This document shows positions 31,374 through 42,430 of a stretch of 64,000 nucleotides of DNA, piece after piece. The translations under genes were made by a program, and so were the position numbers. This DNA comes from Tipula vernalis (Eukaryota > Arthropoda > Insecta > Diptera > Tipulidae): assembly GCA_958295665.1 (NCBI GenBank), contig OY282560.1, forward strand, positions 52,266,333 through 52,330,332, in the 5' to 3' direction. The notes beneath the pieces were generated by a model that worked only from the letters and a program-made list of their open reading frames with translations, did no database searches and was not told where the DNA came from. Each line of letters starts with the position of its first letter. Positions within the stretch are counted from its first letter, which is position 1.

Positions 31374-32820
31374 CTATATCGGATGCCATTGCAATCCCAG
31401 GGTTTTTACATCAGAGGTTTTATCTTCGTATATGTCGCTCGCCGGTGCTTGATTGGATGCGTCCGATAGTAAAATTAGGTTTGATCTCCATTTGCTCGGG
31501 CAAAACCCACCTTTCGCCAATTCGTTGGTTAACTTGTTTTTCAATTCAACAGCACCCTTTTCGTCTTCACTGCCCGTCAAAATGTCGTCGACATAGAAAT
31601 TTTGGAATACATGCGAGCTTTAAGTTCGGCATCCTTCGAATCTATCGCCAGTTGCTGCAACGCTCTTATAGCGAGAAATGCCGAACATGCAAGACCGAAC
31701 GTAACCCGCGTGAGTTGATAATGTCTCAATACTTCGTCTGGTTGTTCTCGCCATAGAATTGTTTGAAAGCTACGATGTTCTGCAGCTACAATTACCTGGA
31801 GATACATTTTTTTGTAATGTATGCCACCAAAGCGACTTTGTTTCAAAGCGACCTTTCGAAATCTTAATAAAATTGCTCATAGCGTGGGTTGGATAGTTGG
31901 GCCTACCATTAATTTATCGTTCAACGAACTGCCGTTATCGCTTTTGCTTGATCCGTCGAATACAACTCTGATTTTAGTGGTGTCACTCGACTCCTTTATT
32001 ACCGGACGATGGGGTAAATAGTAAGTATCTCTTTCTGAGTAGTTCCCCTCATTTGATTCACGTATTCAGCTCGCAGTGTTGGATTCGCAATTAATTTCCT
32101 TTCTAGAGAACGAAACCGTGTTATAGCTGTTGGAAGTGATTCTCCCAACTTCCCACAATCCCTTTTGAACGGTAGTCTCACTACATATCGCCCTTCGTCG
32201 CTTCTCTCATGTGTTCTTACAAAGAAATTTTCGCATTCCATTTCTTCTGGAGCATTCGATATTTCCTCCATTTCCCAGAACTTTCGCATTGTTGATTCTA
32301 GATTCTCATTCTGCTGTGTAAATATGGTGAAAGCTTTAGTGTTTTCCTCGTTAATATTTCTCGGTTGTCCAATGACCACCCATCCGAAAATTGTTTTGTT
32401 TAAAATTAGCGAATTATACCTCTTTTGTTTTCTTTCCAATATTTCAAAAAACTTATCGGCTCCTATTAGTAAATTTATTGGTGCTGGTGAATCAAAGTAA
32501 GGATCAGCCAATTCGAACTCTCTCGCAAAATTCTTGTTACTAATATGTATTTTCGACTTCGGTATCTCCGTAGGTAATTGATTAATTATCAATACTTCTA
32601 AACTAATTTTTATGTGCTCATCATACATCGAATGTAACAAAACCGTTGATCTTAATCTCGCTGTCAAACTTCCCGATGTTATTTCCATAACGTTTACACT
32701 CCCCTTTCTCGTTTCAATCGCAATCTTTGAGCACAGTTTTCTGACACGAAGGACGATTGAGAACCCAAATCGAGCAAAGCTCTACATTTTTGTAATTCTC
32801 CAAACTCGTCTTAAACTAGA
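31374..32820 (-). pseudogene. Bel-4 protease and reverse transcriptase
   Basis: Protease starts near 32790 with RALLDLGSQSSFVSE, the Pao-type active site (LDSGSQ; here LDLGSQ). The 229-codon frame 32688-31999 continues with INLLIGADKFFEI and LNKTIFGWVVIGQ, then the linker ECENFFVRTH and RYVVRLPFKRD. RT motifs follow: a VVFDGSS segment near 31960, YKKMYLQVIVAAEHRSFQTI at 31820, TFGLACSAFLAIRALQQLA, and the active site NFYVDDILTGSEDEKG (YVDD) near 31580, then LAKGGFCPSKWRSN. Frameshifts near 32000, 31850 and 31590 separate the parts. Confidence 0.87.
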
Positions 32821-33155
32821 ACAATCTCTGTGGGTAAAATTTCAGATTCACTTGCAGTCACGGTGAGCACTTTTGTTTCTGATTCTCCTTTGTTGGAAAT
32901 GGAAGTTCCAGGTTCGCTATCATCATCACGTTTTAGGTCGGTGTGTAAGGCAACATGATGCTTCCGCTTGCATAGGCGACACGTATATTTTGAACGACAC
33001 ATTTTAGCCTGATGCGCTGTTGTCAAACAATTGAAGCATAATTTTTTATTCGCTGCTACTTCTCTGCGTTCGTTTGTTGCCAATTCAAGGAATTTGCTGC
33101 ATTTTCCTATATAATGCTCTCCCTCACACATTGTACATGTTGTACGGTCATCCAA
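32811..33155 (-). pseudogene. Bel-4 gag C-terminal zinc-knuckle region
   Basis: The 114-codon frame contains three Cys/His knuckles in series: CTMCEGEHYIGKC, CFNCLTTAHQAKMC and CRLCKRKHHVALH. This triple arrangement, ending in C..C...HH..LH, is typical of Bel-Pao gag proteins, where it binds genomic RNA during packaging. An acidic Ser/Thr-rich linker (RDDDSEPGTSISNKGESET) follows and leads towards the protease. The N-terminal capsid part is missing because the element is truncated just upstream. Confidence 0.85.
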
Positions 33156-35800
33156 AAAGTAAAAATTAATTATTACAATTTTAAGAAAATTTTTAACTCT
33201 ACGTTATTAAATAAAGTGGAATAAAGTTGATTATTTTTGGATTTTGATTTTGTTTTTGTTTTGTTTTATAACTTGTAATATGTCGTAATAAAAGCCACAG
33301 CAACAAAATATGAATTCATTTCATTTTTATTGTGCGAAATTTGCTGTTCAAAATATTGAGTTTTTTAAAAGCAAATTTTTAATTAATTAGGAACAGCAAA
33401 TCTCAACGTAATTCTATTTTCAGATGTACAATATTGATAATGTGACGAATTTTCAGGAATACACTTATCAGCTGGTGATAAGTGATTTTAGATAAGTGCA
33501 ATTTTAATTTATATATGCATAGATGATTTGGGTTTGTTTTCTCTTTATTTTTAGGACTCGTCGTAAACAATAATAATAATTTTCCTAAATAACGTAACAT
33601 TTTAATTATACTCGCGCTATAAATAATTGCAAAATATAGCGAAATATTCATCCCAAAATACTTCCAAACCAATTGCATGGATCGTTAGACGATTCATATC
33701 GGCGAAGTATAAATCGTTTTTATGGAATTTCATTTGAAGGAACCAAACCGCAGGGCACAATACAAAATTGAATTTGTATATTTTGTTTTAACGTCGCCTA
33801 ACCGCCACCATACAACTTCCAACTTATGCGATAATGATGATGATAAGCATAGAAATCGCGGCAATAAGAAAAGGTAATTTACATCGATTTTTCTTTTTTT
33901 TTATTTACTTCATTTGCTTAATACTATGATTCATCGTCGTAATTATACTTTAAGAAAGAAAAGAAGGAGCTTTTTCCGTTATGAATTGATCCTATGTATA
34001 TAGAATAAAACGATTTTCTTTGTATTTGTTTATGTCTTGAAGCTAGGAAATTAAATAGGAAAGAGGATAATAGGACAGATTTTATTCCAGGAAAATTAGT
34101 TGGTCTTATTTTTTAAGCTTTGTTAGTTAATCACTTGAACACCGCACTGAGGTTACTTAGACCACATTTCATTGTTTTTCCGCTGCAAATTTTAATTTTA
34201 TCTCGTAAAAGATTACTTAAAACAAGATTACCCCTAGTAATTTTGAATCATCCGAACAAACAAAACTCATTAATAATCTAACAAAAAATGTCGCATATAA
34301 ATAATACTAATAAATTCCAGATAGTCCTTAACTAAATTTCAAGTATTTATGTATGTACATCGTTGAAAGTTTTTCTCATTTTTCCGTAAAGGAAAAATAA
34401 AAATTTAATATTTATAAAAAAAAAAAAAATTTAAGTAGCAAAATTGTGCCCCAATTATTTTATCCTAATTACTCGGCGCTTACGGGATTTCCATTTCCTT
34501 GGCAAACACATGCACTTAACTACACACAACCTAATCTAATCCTCTCACACATACATACATGTAAATAAATATACTAAATCTTCTTAAAAATAATGTTTTT
34601 AGCATATTATCTAATCCAAAATAATTTATATCACTTTTATTATTTCGATGTTTTTTGGGAAAAACTCGACACACATCAAATACATTTTTATATTTGTACG
34701 TTGTGTGTGCTGGGTGGGTGTATGTTGTAAGGAAAAACATGGTACACAAAAAAAAAAACGAAAAACCTTAAACCTCTTACACAAAATCAATATACATAAT
34801 ATTGTATGTACTATGTACATATATAACAATAGGACAATACTTGAAGAAAATTTATTTTTCCGGAATTGGTAAACAAAATAGAGCCAAACAACCAAAAGAA
34901 AAATTCTACATCATAAAAAATAAAAAAATAAAAATTCTTATCTAATTTTCCATTTTATTTTCTTATTTGGTTTATTATTATTTTTCCGTTTTCTTTTTGC
35001 TGCTTTTTCAATCAACGAAAGTTATGTTAGTATTGATCTGGCATAATACATACGATATATTTTTACAAAAAAAAAAAAAAAAAAAATCGGAAAACCAACT
35101 TTATGGAAATTTTTAGAGATTTAAATACAAAATTAATATCTTTGGCTTGGAGGAAGGAAAATTGGAAAAAAATATAAAAAAGACGGAGAATTTTTTTTTT
35201 TTGTGTTGTACTACATAAAATAACTATCGAGGGGCAACGGTGATAACGACAAAATACGAGTAAAGAATTTTTGGTTGCGAGATAAGGCGATATAACCCTT
35301 TTCAAAAATTTTACAGAGGTTGCCATTTCTTGATTCTCGTTTGATATCGCAAAAACTCGAATTTATAAATATTTTATTGCTATGTATATTATTTTGGTTT
35401 TGTTTTATGAAAACCTTTTTTCTTAGGCGGTGAGGGGTGTCACTTTTGTTTACAAATCAAATCAATAGACCGTGATCATTCTCATTAGCTTATCCCGATT
35501 ATTGAATGATTGTAATTTAAAGCTTTCATCAACTGTATCAATCAATAAATTCGATGGGAAAAGGTAAGAGCATGTAAATGTAAAACGTTCAAAACAATTT
35601 GCAAACTTCAAATTTATTTATGGTGACAGCTTTTCAATTAAAACAAATTTTCTTCAGGGTCGATTAGATTCTCTTAGAATGGTTGCTATTGGAAGCTCAA
35701 CGCATACCTCAATATTAAAATATCGAGGTATGATGAGTGTGATACGAGGAGTGATGAGAGCCTATTAGTTTTAATAATAAGTGAAATTTAAAGCCAAACG
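33156..35800. other. AT-rich DNA without recognised features
   Basis: No domain-bearing frame. Long A and T runs (for example around 34420 and 35070) and short chance frames only. Confidence 0.5.
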
Positions 35801-37238
35801 TTTCTTAACATTGAATTCAAAATTAGTTGTCACCATTTCCGCCAAAATTAAAAATACAAAACTTTTCTAATAATTTATTTTCCATGGAAATCGCAGAAAT
35901 GATCCTCGAAAAGTTTAAATCCAGAAACTTAAAATTTTCCCCCTGTTTCGATAATATATCACTTCGATCAAACGTAAAAGAGATAAAAAATTTAGAATTC
36001 GAGTCACGTTCAGAGCTTTCCAAAATTTAGATTTTTAAACAATTTTTGTAATTTGTGATTTTAAAATTATCAACTTAACGTCTTCGTTTAAATGATTTAG
36101 AAGTTTCTCAAATTTGGGCACAATTTATACTGATTGTTTTACTTTAACTTTAGGTTCGGTAGAGTTCAAAATATTAAACGAACGATTATCTCAAAAAAGC
36201 TTTAAACTTGCCAGGGGCAGAAGCTTTAATATTCAACGAAATTTTAATATTTTTAACGAAATATTTAAAAGTTAATGTAACCTTTAAATTTTTTTTTATT
36301 AAAGCTTATTGAAAGCATTGATTCAAATAAATACTCGAATATTTTGAACGAAACGAAAAATAAAATTCCCATTTAAATAAAGATCTCGACTTGCGAGCAT
36401 TGGAAGAAAGATCTCGACTTACAATATTTGTGGTCATATTAAAAAATAACGGTGTAGGTCGATTTTGAAAAATTAGGCTTGCAAGAGTTTCAATAATTTA
36501 TCATTTCCATCTAACCTAAACGAATTAAAAGCTTTTTAGAACTAGTCGAGCTCAGAGCTTTTTAAGTTTAATTTTTTCATTAAACTTGTCAAAATTTCAT
36601 CTTTAAAATATTTAACGAATCTTGAAAATATTTAACGAAAGATGTTAACGTTCAGGTAACTTTAAAATTTTTAAAGAATGATTTCGACTTATTGTACTTT
36701 GTTCAAAGCCAGTTAAGATCAGAGTTAGGACCTGTAAAATTCTAGAAGATTAGACTTTAAAATCAAACCAATACTTCTATTTTAACATAGATTCAAGTAA
36801 CTATCTTATAATTTCGGCGAAACTCCCGACTTGACAAAGATTGATCTTTCGAAAGCTTAAAAGTTTTTCAAACTTTTCAAAATATAACTGGTAATTGGTA
36901 GAGTTAATTTCTTGCAAAATTTTTTGTCATCAAACCTGCCAAAAATAAAAATACCAACCTAACAATTTTTTCGAAATAAATTTTTTTTTTAAATCGGCAA
37001 AAGCTTTAATTATTGCCAAAATTCTAGATCCATCGCCTAAAATTTTTAAAGACAACATTCATCTGAAAGCTATAAACTTGTCAAAGTTTAGACTTTTCAA
37101 TGATTTATAATTTCCATGAAACCTAAACAGTTCAAAACTTAAGAATTAATCGAGGTCAAACTTCGAAATTTTAGATATTTTATAAAACTTGGTCGACTGA
37201 AAAGCTTTATGATTGGCAGATTTGAAATATTTGCTGCT
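35800..37238. repeat. Degenerate repeat field, left part
   Basis: Many imperfect copies of a loosely conserved module: TTCAGAGCTTTYCAAAATTT, TTTTCATTAAACTTGTCAAA, CTTTAAAATATTCAACGAA, TTTTTAACGAAAGATGT. The stretch 36190-36680 is alignable by eye with 41350-41830 (for example GATTCAAATAAATACTCGAA and GAACGAAACGAAAAATRA in both). The region has no coding capacity. It continues at 40481 on the other side of a later insertion. Confidence 0.7.
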
Positions 37239-37342
37239 GTTACAATATAAGATTAGGTTAGGTTAGGTTGGAGTGGCTGCTTACGCACACTTAGACCGGT
37301 GACGGTCCATTGTGATACCACAGGATGTATCCCCTTTTACCC

Positions 37343-38608
37343 CTATTGGAACCATTTCGAGCTACTTATGTAGCGTAAGACGTCCCGCACTTTACTGTTT
37401 TCGAGATCCGAGAGGCAGTGCATCCTGAACTTATCTAAGTGTTTGTGCCTTCTGAGAGCCAATGCTGGACACGAGCAAAGGAAGTGGACCAACGTCTCTT
37501 CCTCCTCTTCGTCCAAGCAGCTTCTGCAGAAGTCATTAGCCTCCAGACCAAGCCTTCTTGCATGTTCTCCAAAAAGGCAGTGTCCCGTGAGAATTCCGAC
37601 GACCGTTCTTAATTTACGTCTGCGTAAGGATATTAATACCCTAGTGCGCCCCAAGTCCAGCTTTGGCCAAACTTGTCTTGCAACTCTACAGGTGAGGGTG
37701 TTCGATCACCGTTCCCCCGCTGAGGATAGCGCCTGCTTCCCAAGTGCTTGTCTCAGCGCTGTGATAGGCCTCCCCAGACTTGCCCTTTCCGGTTGCAGCT
37801 GGAGAGTCGTACCATACCTAGCAAGTTCATCCGCCCTGCAGTTCTCCATGACGCCCGAGTGACCTGGGACCCAGATTACCTGGATATTGAAATGCTCACC
37901 CATCTCATTTAGAGATGAGTGACAACTCAACGCCACCCGTGACGCCAAAGACACCGATTCTAACGACCGGATCGCCGCTTGACTGTCCACATAGATTGTG
38001 ATATCGTCTGAGGATAACACATTATGCTTCAACCACGTCATGACCTCCTCAATCGCTACGACTTCAGCTTGGTACACGCTGCAGTAATCAGGGAGACGAA
38101 TAGAAATGTTTACATTTAATTTTTCACAGAATATTCCAGCACCTACTTTGCCGCCTAGCTTGGATTCATCTGTGAAGAATTGCAACGCTTCGGTTTCCGA
38201 TAACGGTATATCCCTCCAGAATTCCCTTGAAGGGAAGGAGGTCCGAAATCGCTTCTCCAAGCGTAGAGTAGGTTTAATGTAGTCAAGATTCGCCAGCTCA
38301 TCCTTCAACGATCTAACAATAGTAGAGTGTCCTATACTAAGACACCTCCACTGAGAGACGGCTGCAAGTCGTACAGCCGTATTTGCCGCCATCTGTTTGC
38401 CAAAAATGTCGACCGGAAGAAGGTGCAACATAACCTCTAAGGCACTTGTCGGTGTCGACCTCAATGCCCCGCTAACAAGCATACAGGCAGTTCCTTGCAC
38501 TCTCTCAATCTTACTTTTATAAGTTACCTTGTCCAGAGCTGGCCACCAAACACCCACCCCGTACATGAGTACAGGTCTCACTACAGCGGCGTTCTTACAG
38601 GTGTACAA
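37343..38608 (-). pseudogene. L3 ORF2 RNase H and C-terminal Cys/His domain
   Basis: The 300-codon frame begins with RT thumb sequence (VVRPVLMYGVGVWWPAL) and contains an RNase H with ALQFFTDESKLGGKVGAGI (Asp), YQAEVVAIEEVM (Glu), ITIYVDSQAAIRSLE (Asp) and VIWVPGHSG then CRADELARYG (last Asp; the usual GNE is ENC). After a break near 37700 the C-terminus continues with LRTVVGILTGHCLFGEHA and the motif CRSCLDEEEEETLVHFLCSCP, the C..C...H....C nucleic-acid-binding motif of non-LTR ORF2 proteins, ending at 37343. All RNase H catalytic residues are kept. Confidence 0.88.
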
Positions 38609-40468
38609 AGCACAATGGCGTTCCTACAGGTGTACAAAGCAATAGAAGCTTTGTTTATTCTATCAAACATGTTGGGCTTCCAACTAAGCTTACTGTCCAA
38701 GATAATGCCCAGATATCTAGCTCTATCAGTAAAAGCAAGTCTCGTGCCATTTAAGGTAGGAGGGACAACTACCGGGATTTTGTATTTCTTAGTGAAGAGT
38801 ACTAGATCTGTCTTGGACAGGTTAATACCAAGTCCACATTTGCCACCCCATTTCGTAACGATGGTAAGCGCATTCTGCATTACGTCTACAATTGTGCCCA
38901 GGAATTTCCCGGTAACAGCTAAAGCTACGTCATCTGCGTAAGCGATAACTTCAATACCCTCTCTCTCCAATTCAAGTATTAACCCGTTTACCACTATGTT
39001 CCAGAGAAGAGGGGACAGAACCCCCCTGCGGGGTTCCCCTAGTTACTCGCCTCTTGATGGTGGAGTCCCCCAAATTCTAGCTAACAATCCTGCTTCCCAG
39101 CATATAATTGATTAACCTGTAGCGGTCCACCCAATGCACCACTATAATCCATCCGGCGCTAACACGACCTCGCTGCACATTGGGCACTACGTCACATGAC
39201 ATAGAACGACCAACCGCTGACCGGCTTGTCCAAAAACAACGAAACTAACACGAAAGATACACAACATAAAACAAAATAAAAATTAGTCTGCTCTCGATCT
39301 TCAATAAGGCGACATGTCGGCCACCTCGTGCGGTGATGACATAACATACAAAATGGTAATAAAAAGCAAAATAAATTTTATAAAAATAAATTAAAATAAA
39401 TAAAATTTTTAATAAATTAGAAGTTAATTAAATTATAAATAATAAAAATAAAACTTGTGACAATTAATAAATTAATTTAATTCTAAAAATAAATAATTGT
39501 GTCTGTTTAAATAAAAGTCCAAAGAACAACAAACCCTATCAGAGGAACGTCCACCTCCAAAAATGACAATCCTTCCTTGATTGCCTCCGCTTTCACATTA
39601 TTAAAGGTGCCTTCTTTATCCAGGAAGGCCACCAAACAGAATTCCTTCGAATTAATCGATTTCTCAATCGTACACTCCAAGGCGTGCAGAGCAGTGTCCA
39701 CAGATCTACCTTTTGTGTACGCATGCTGAGACGATGCCCACTTCCTGGCACCTATTTTATCTCTGATGCCTCTGATGATACATCCAGCAGCCTTTCCAAG
39801 GTTTTCCAAAGAAAGGATGATAGAGTTATTGGTCTTAGGTCCTTAGGATAGACATGTGAGCTTTTCCCCGCTTTCGGTATGAACACCACATTGACCTCCG
39901 TCCAGTACCTAGGAATATAGCCCAGCTTCAAACACCCTTTCAATATAGCTTCCAGGTAGGGAAGAATAATTACCGAGTTGTTTTGAAATTCCGCTGGTAT
40001 AATTTGATCCGGACCAGCCGATTTAAATGGTTTAAAACCCCTCAGTGCCCATAGGATCCGTTTCCTGGTTACGATATCCTCTGTGATTACTGACAGTGAT
40101 TTCTGATGATTGCTACGCACCAACAGGTCTTTAAAGCTCCCTGGGAAGTGTGTCTCGAAGATAAGCTCCAGAGATTCTCCACTAGAAACTGTCCAAGATC
40201 CGTCCGGTTTTATCAAAAAACTGGGACTAGATGTACATTTGGAAAGAATCTTCCTAAGGCGGGAGGTTTCGGATACCTCTTCCATTTTATCACAGAAGAT
40301 TCTCCAAGACCAACTTTCTTAATTCTTTCTTATAAATTCCGAGTTTCTCCTTATAGGAGTCCCAATCCTGAGCCTCCCTTGTATTTTTGGCTCTATTAAA
40401 GGCAAGCCTTTCGATAGGTTCCCAGTTCCCTGGACCACCATACCGGTTTTTGCCTACCCCTAGGCTTA
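38581..40468 (-). pseudogene. L3 ORF2 reverse transcriptase
   Basis: From 40468 the linker reads PIERLAFNRAKNT. RT motifs: RILWALRGFKPFKSAGPDQI (entry), GYIPRYWTEVNVVFIPKAGK, DLRPITLSSFLWKTLERLLD, HAYTKGRSVDTALHALE, VAFLDKEGTFNNV (first catalytic Asp region, FLD.EG.F), then a 418-bp interruption by the solo LTR. RT resumes with LINYMLGSRIV and RRVTRGTPQGG, followed by a one-base insertion, then VIAYADDVALAVTGKF (YADD active site) and LVLFTKKYKI. Frameshifts near 39770 and 39025 and a TAG near 39080 disable it. The frame ends in a local duplication at 38585-38640. Confidence 0.88.
39118..39531. mobile_element. Solo LTR, 414 bp, inside the L3 reverse transcriptase
   Basis: The insertion begins TGTAGCGGTCC and ends AACAACA (TG...CA ends) and is flanked by the 4-bp duplication AACC (39114-39117 and 39532-39535). 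Ignoring it and one AACC copy brings the RT frame on both sides (DVPLIG and LINYML) into register, which confirms both borders. A solo LTR arises by recombination between the two LTRs of a complete element; a 4-bp duplication fits Ty3/gypsy-type integration. Confidence 0.88.
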
Positions 40469-40480
40469 GTTACAATATAA

Positions 40481-42430
40481 ACTATAAAAACATTAAATCC
40501 AGCAACTTACATTTTGGAAAGAATGAGCTCAGGAATGTCCACCTCTTCTAAAACAGTTAAAAGCTGATAATTAGTGCAGTTCAGAGCTTATCAGAAATGT
40601 CTCCAACAGGAATTGGATCGAAAAATTATAAAGTTTCGAATAGTTACAATTTTCAAACTTTAACTTGGTAGGGTGCGAATTTTCAAAATTTGTTAAAAGA
40701 ATTACAAAATTTTTGGATAAATAAAAATTGGGCGAAAGATCTCTACATAAAACTTTACAATTGACAATATTTTCAATAAACCTGTCAAAACTAACAGCCG
40801 TTAAAACATGAGATTCAAATATATTTAAAATGTTGAGTCATACCTTGTGATTACGGCGAAAAAATCGACCTGGCAAAGTATTGAGCCTTCAAAGTTTAAT
40901 TTTTATCAAACTTTTCAAAATCTTTAAATCCCTTTTGATTCGAATAAATACTTGAAAATTTTAAGGTTACGAAAAAGGTTCTTGCCATTCGAATGACAGA
41001 CCCTCCTATTTAGAATATTTATGGTTAACAGACAAAATTAACTTAAAAGGTGAAAAGTTCAGAGTTTCGATATTTTCCATTTAACTAACTTTAACGCTAA
41101 AAATGTTAAAAACTTTAAAGTTAGTTGAGTTCAAATTTTTTCTTCTTTAAAATATTCAACGAACATTTAAAATTTTTAACGAAAAATATGTCACATTACA
41201 TATTTTAGGCCTAAAATTTTTAACGGGTCGAAAAGAGTTCAGAGCTTTTTAAAATGGAAACTTTAAAATTACATTGGATTATGAATGAAAATAACTTAAA
41301 ACGTGAGTAATTTTTTTAAAAAAATTTAACGGTGGATTTTGACTTAAAAATTGTAGGTACCTTTAAACTTGCCTCGTAGGCAAAAGCTTTAATATACAAC
41401 GATATTTTAAAAATTTTAACGAAAAATGTCAACATTAAAAATTTTAAAGTATGGTTCCGAATAAAAGCCAATTGAAGCTTTGATTCAAATAAATACTCGA
41501 AATTTTTGAACGAAACGAAAAATGATTTTACCATTTGAATGAAAATCTCGACATTTATATTTGCCTTTCGGGAGAAAGATCTCAATCCCACAATATTTGT
41601 GCCTTTTCGATTGAACAAACATTCTCTTCAAAAAAGTTTCACACTTGAGAGCCCAGATAATTCGATAATTTCCAGATAACATAAACGAGTTAATAGCTTT
41701 AGAATCAGCCTCAGAGTTTTCCAAAATCCAAATTTTTCATTAAACTTGCAAAACCTCTTTCTTAAAATATTCAACGAATCTTAAAAAGTTTTAACGAAAG
41801 ATATCAATGTTAATGTAACTTAAACTTTAAAATTTTTAAAGGATGGTTCCGACGTATTGAACTGATTTAACTTTCGTTAAAGTTTCGTTAAATATTTCTA
41901 ATATTTGTCAAAATCTAGAAGTCTGGAGTTCAGATTTTTACCGGTTTATTTATTTTTCATTTAACCTATGAAAAGCTCATCTTTAAAATATTCAATGATA
42001 CTTTAAAGTTTTTAACGAAAGAAACGTCAAATTACATTATTGTAACTTTAAAAATTCTACATTTTCGTTAAATATTTGGAAATTAAGGTTTCGATAAAAT
42101 CTGGAAGTCTGAAAATCTCCTCTTTAAAATATTCAACGAAACTTTAAAAAATTTAACGAAAGATACGACACATTACATTTTCGAACTTTAAAAGTTTTAA
42201 CGGGTAGAGAAGAGTTCAGAGTTTTACAGAATATGTATATAATTTTCCATCAACCTGACAAGACAAGTAGTTAATCGTTAAAAATTTTTAAGTTTCGTTA
42301 AATATTATAAAGATACTCCATTTTTAAATATGTAACGAAACTTTACAATTTTTAGCCGTTTTATAATTTTTTTACGAAAATCTCGCCATGTCAGTTAATA
42401 CGCTTTACAAAATTAAATTTTTAATCGATT
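40481..42430. repeat. Degenerate repeat field, right part
   Basis: Continuation of the field interrupted by L3. Modules such as CTTTAAAATATTCAACGAA and TTTTTAACGAAAGA recur at about 41150, 41400, 41760, 41990 and 42125. Copies are diverged, with changing spacing, so this is an old, decayed tandem family. Confidence 0.7.

Larger units (their letters stand above)
29156..33155 (-). mobile_element. Bel-Pao LTR retrotransposon (Bel-4), gag knuckles to integrase
   Basis: The most complete Bel-Pao copy in the window. On the minus strand it runs gag zinc knuckles, protease, RT, RNase H and integrase over 4 kb. The 5' end stops abruptly at about 33155 in AT-rich DNA, and the 3' end is cut inside the integrase C-terminal domain (HTGTDGI) where the (TAA)n tail of L2C begins. 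No LTR remains. The copy has fewer stops than Bel-1 to Bel-3, so it is probably younger, yet several frameshifts rule out activity. Confidence 0.9.
37251..40468 (-). mobile_element. R1/LOA-type non-LTR retrotransposon (L3), 5'-truncated, 12-bp target duplication
   Basis: The element lies between two copies of GTTACAATATAA (37239-37250 and 40469-40480), a clean target-site duplication. On the minus strand it starts inside the linker before RT (5' truncation), continues through RT, RNase H and a Cys/His C-terminal domain, and ends with the tail CCAACCTAACCTAACCTAAT. It inserted into the degenerate repeat field and was later split by a 414-bp solo LTR. RNase H inside ORF2 places it in the group with R1, LOA and I-like elements. 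Confidence 0.9.

Noticed and set aside
26655..33622. Shared string AATAATTTTCCTAAATAA at 26657 and 33570, flanking the L1-L2C-Bel-4 block
   Set aside because: About 18 bp of A/T-rich sequence with dissimilar flanks; not enough to claim a target duplication or repeat.
35823..36030. Frames of 66 and 67 codons on both strands over the same bases
   Set aside because: They lie in the degenerate repeat field; both strands open is expected from the repeat composition.
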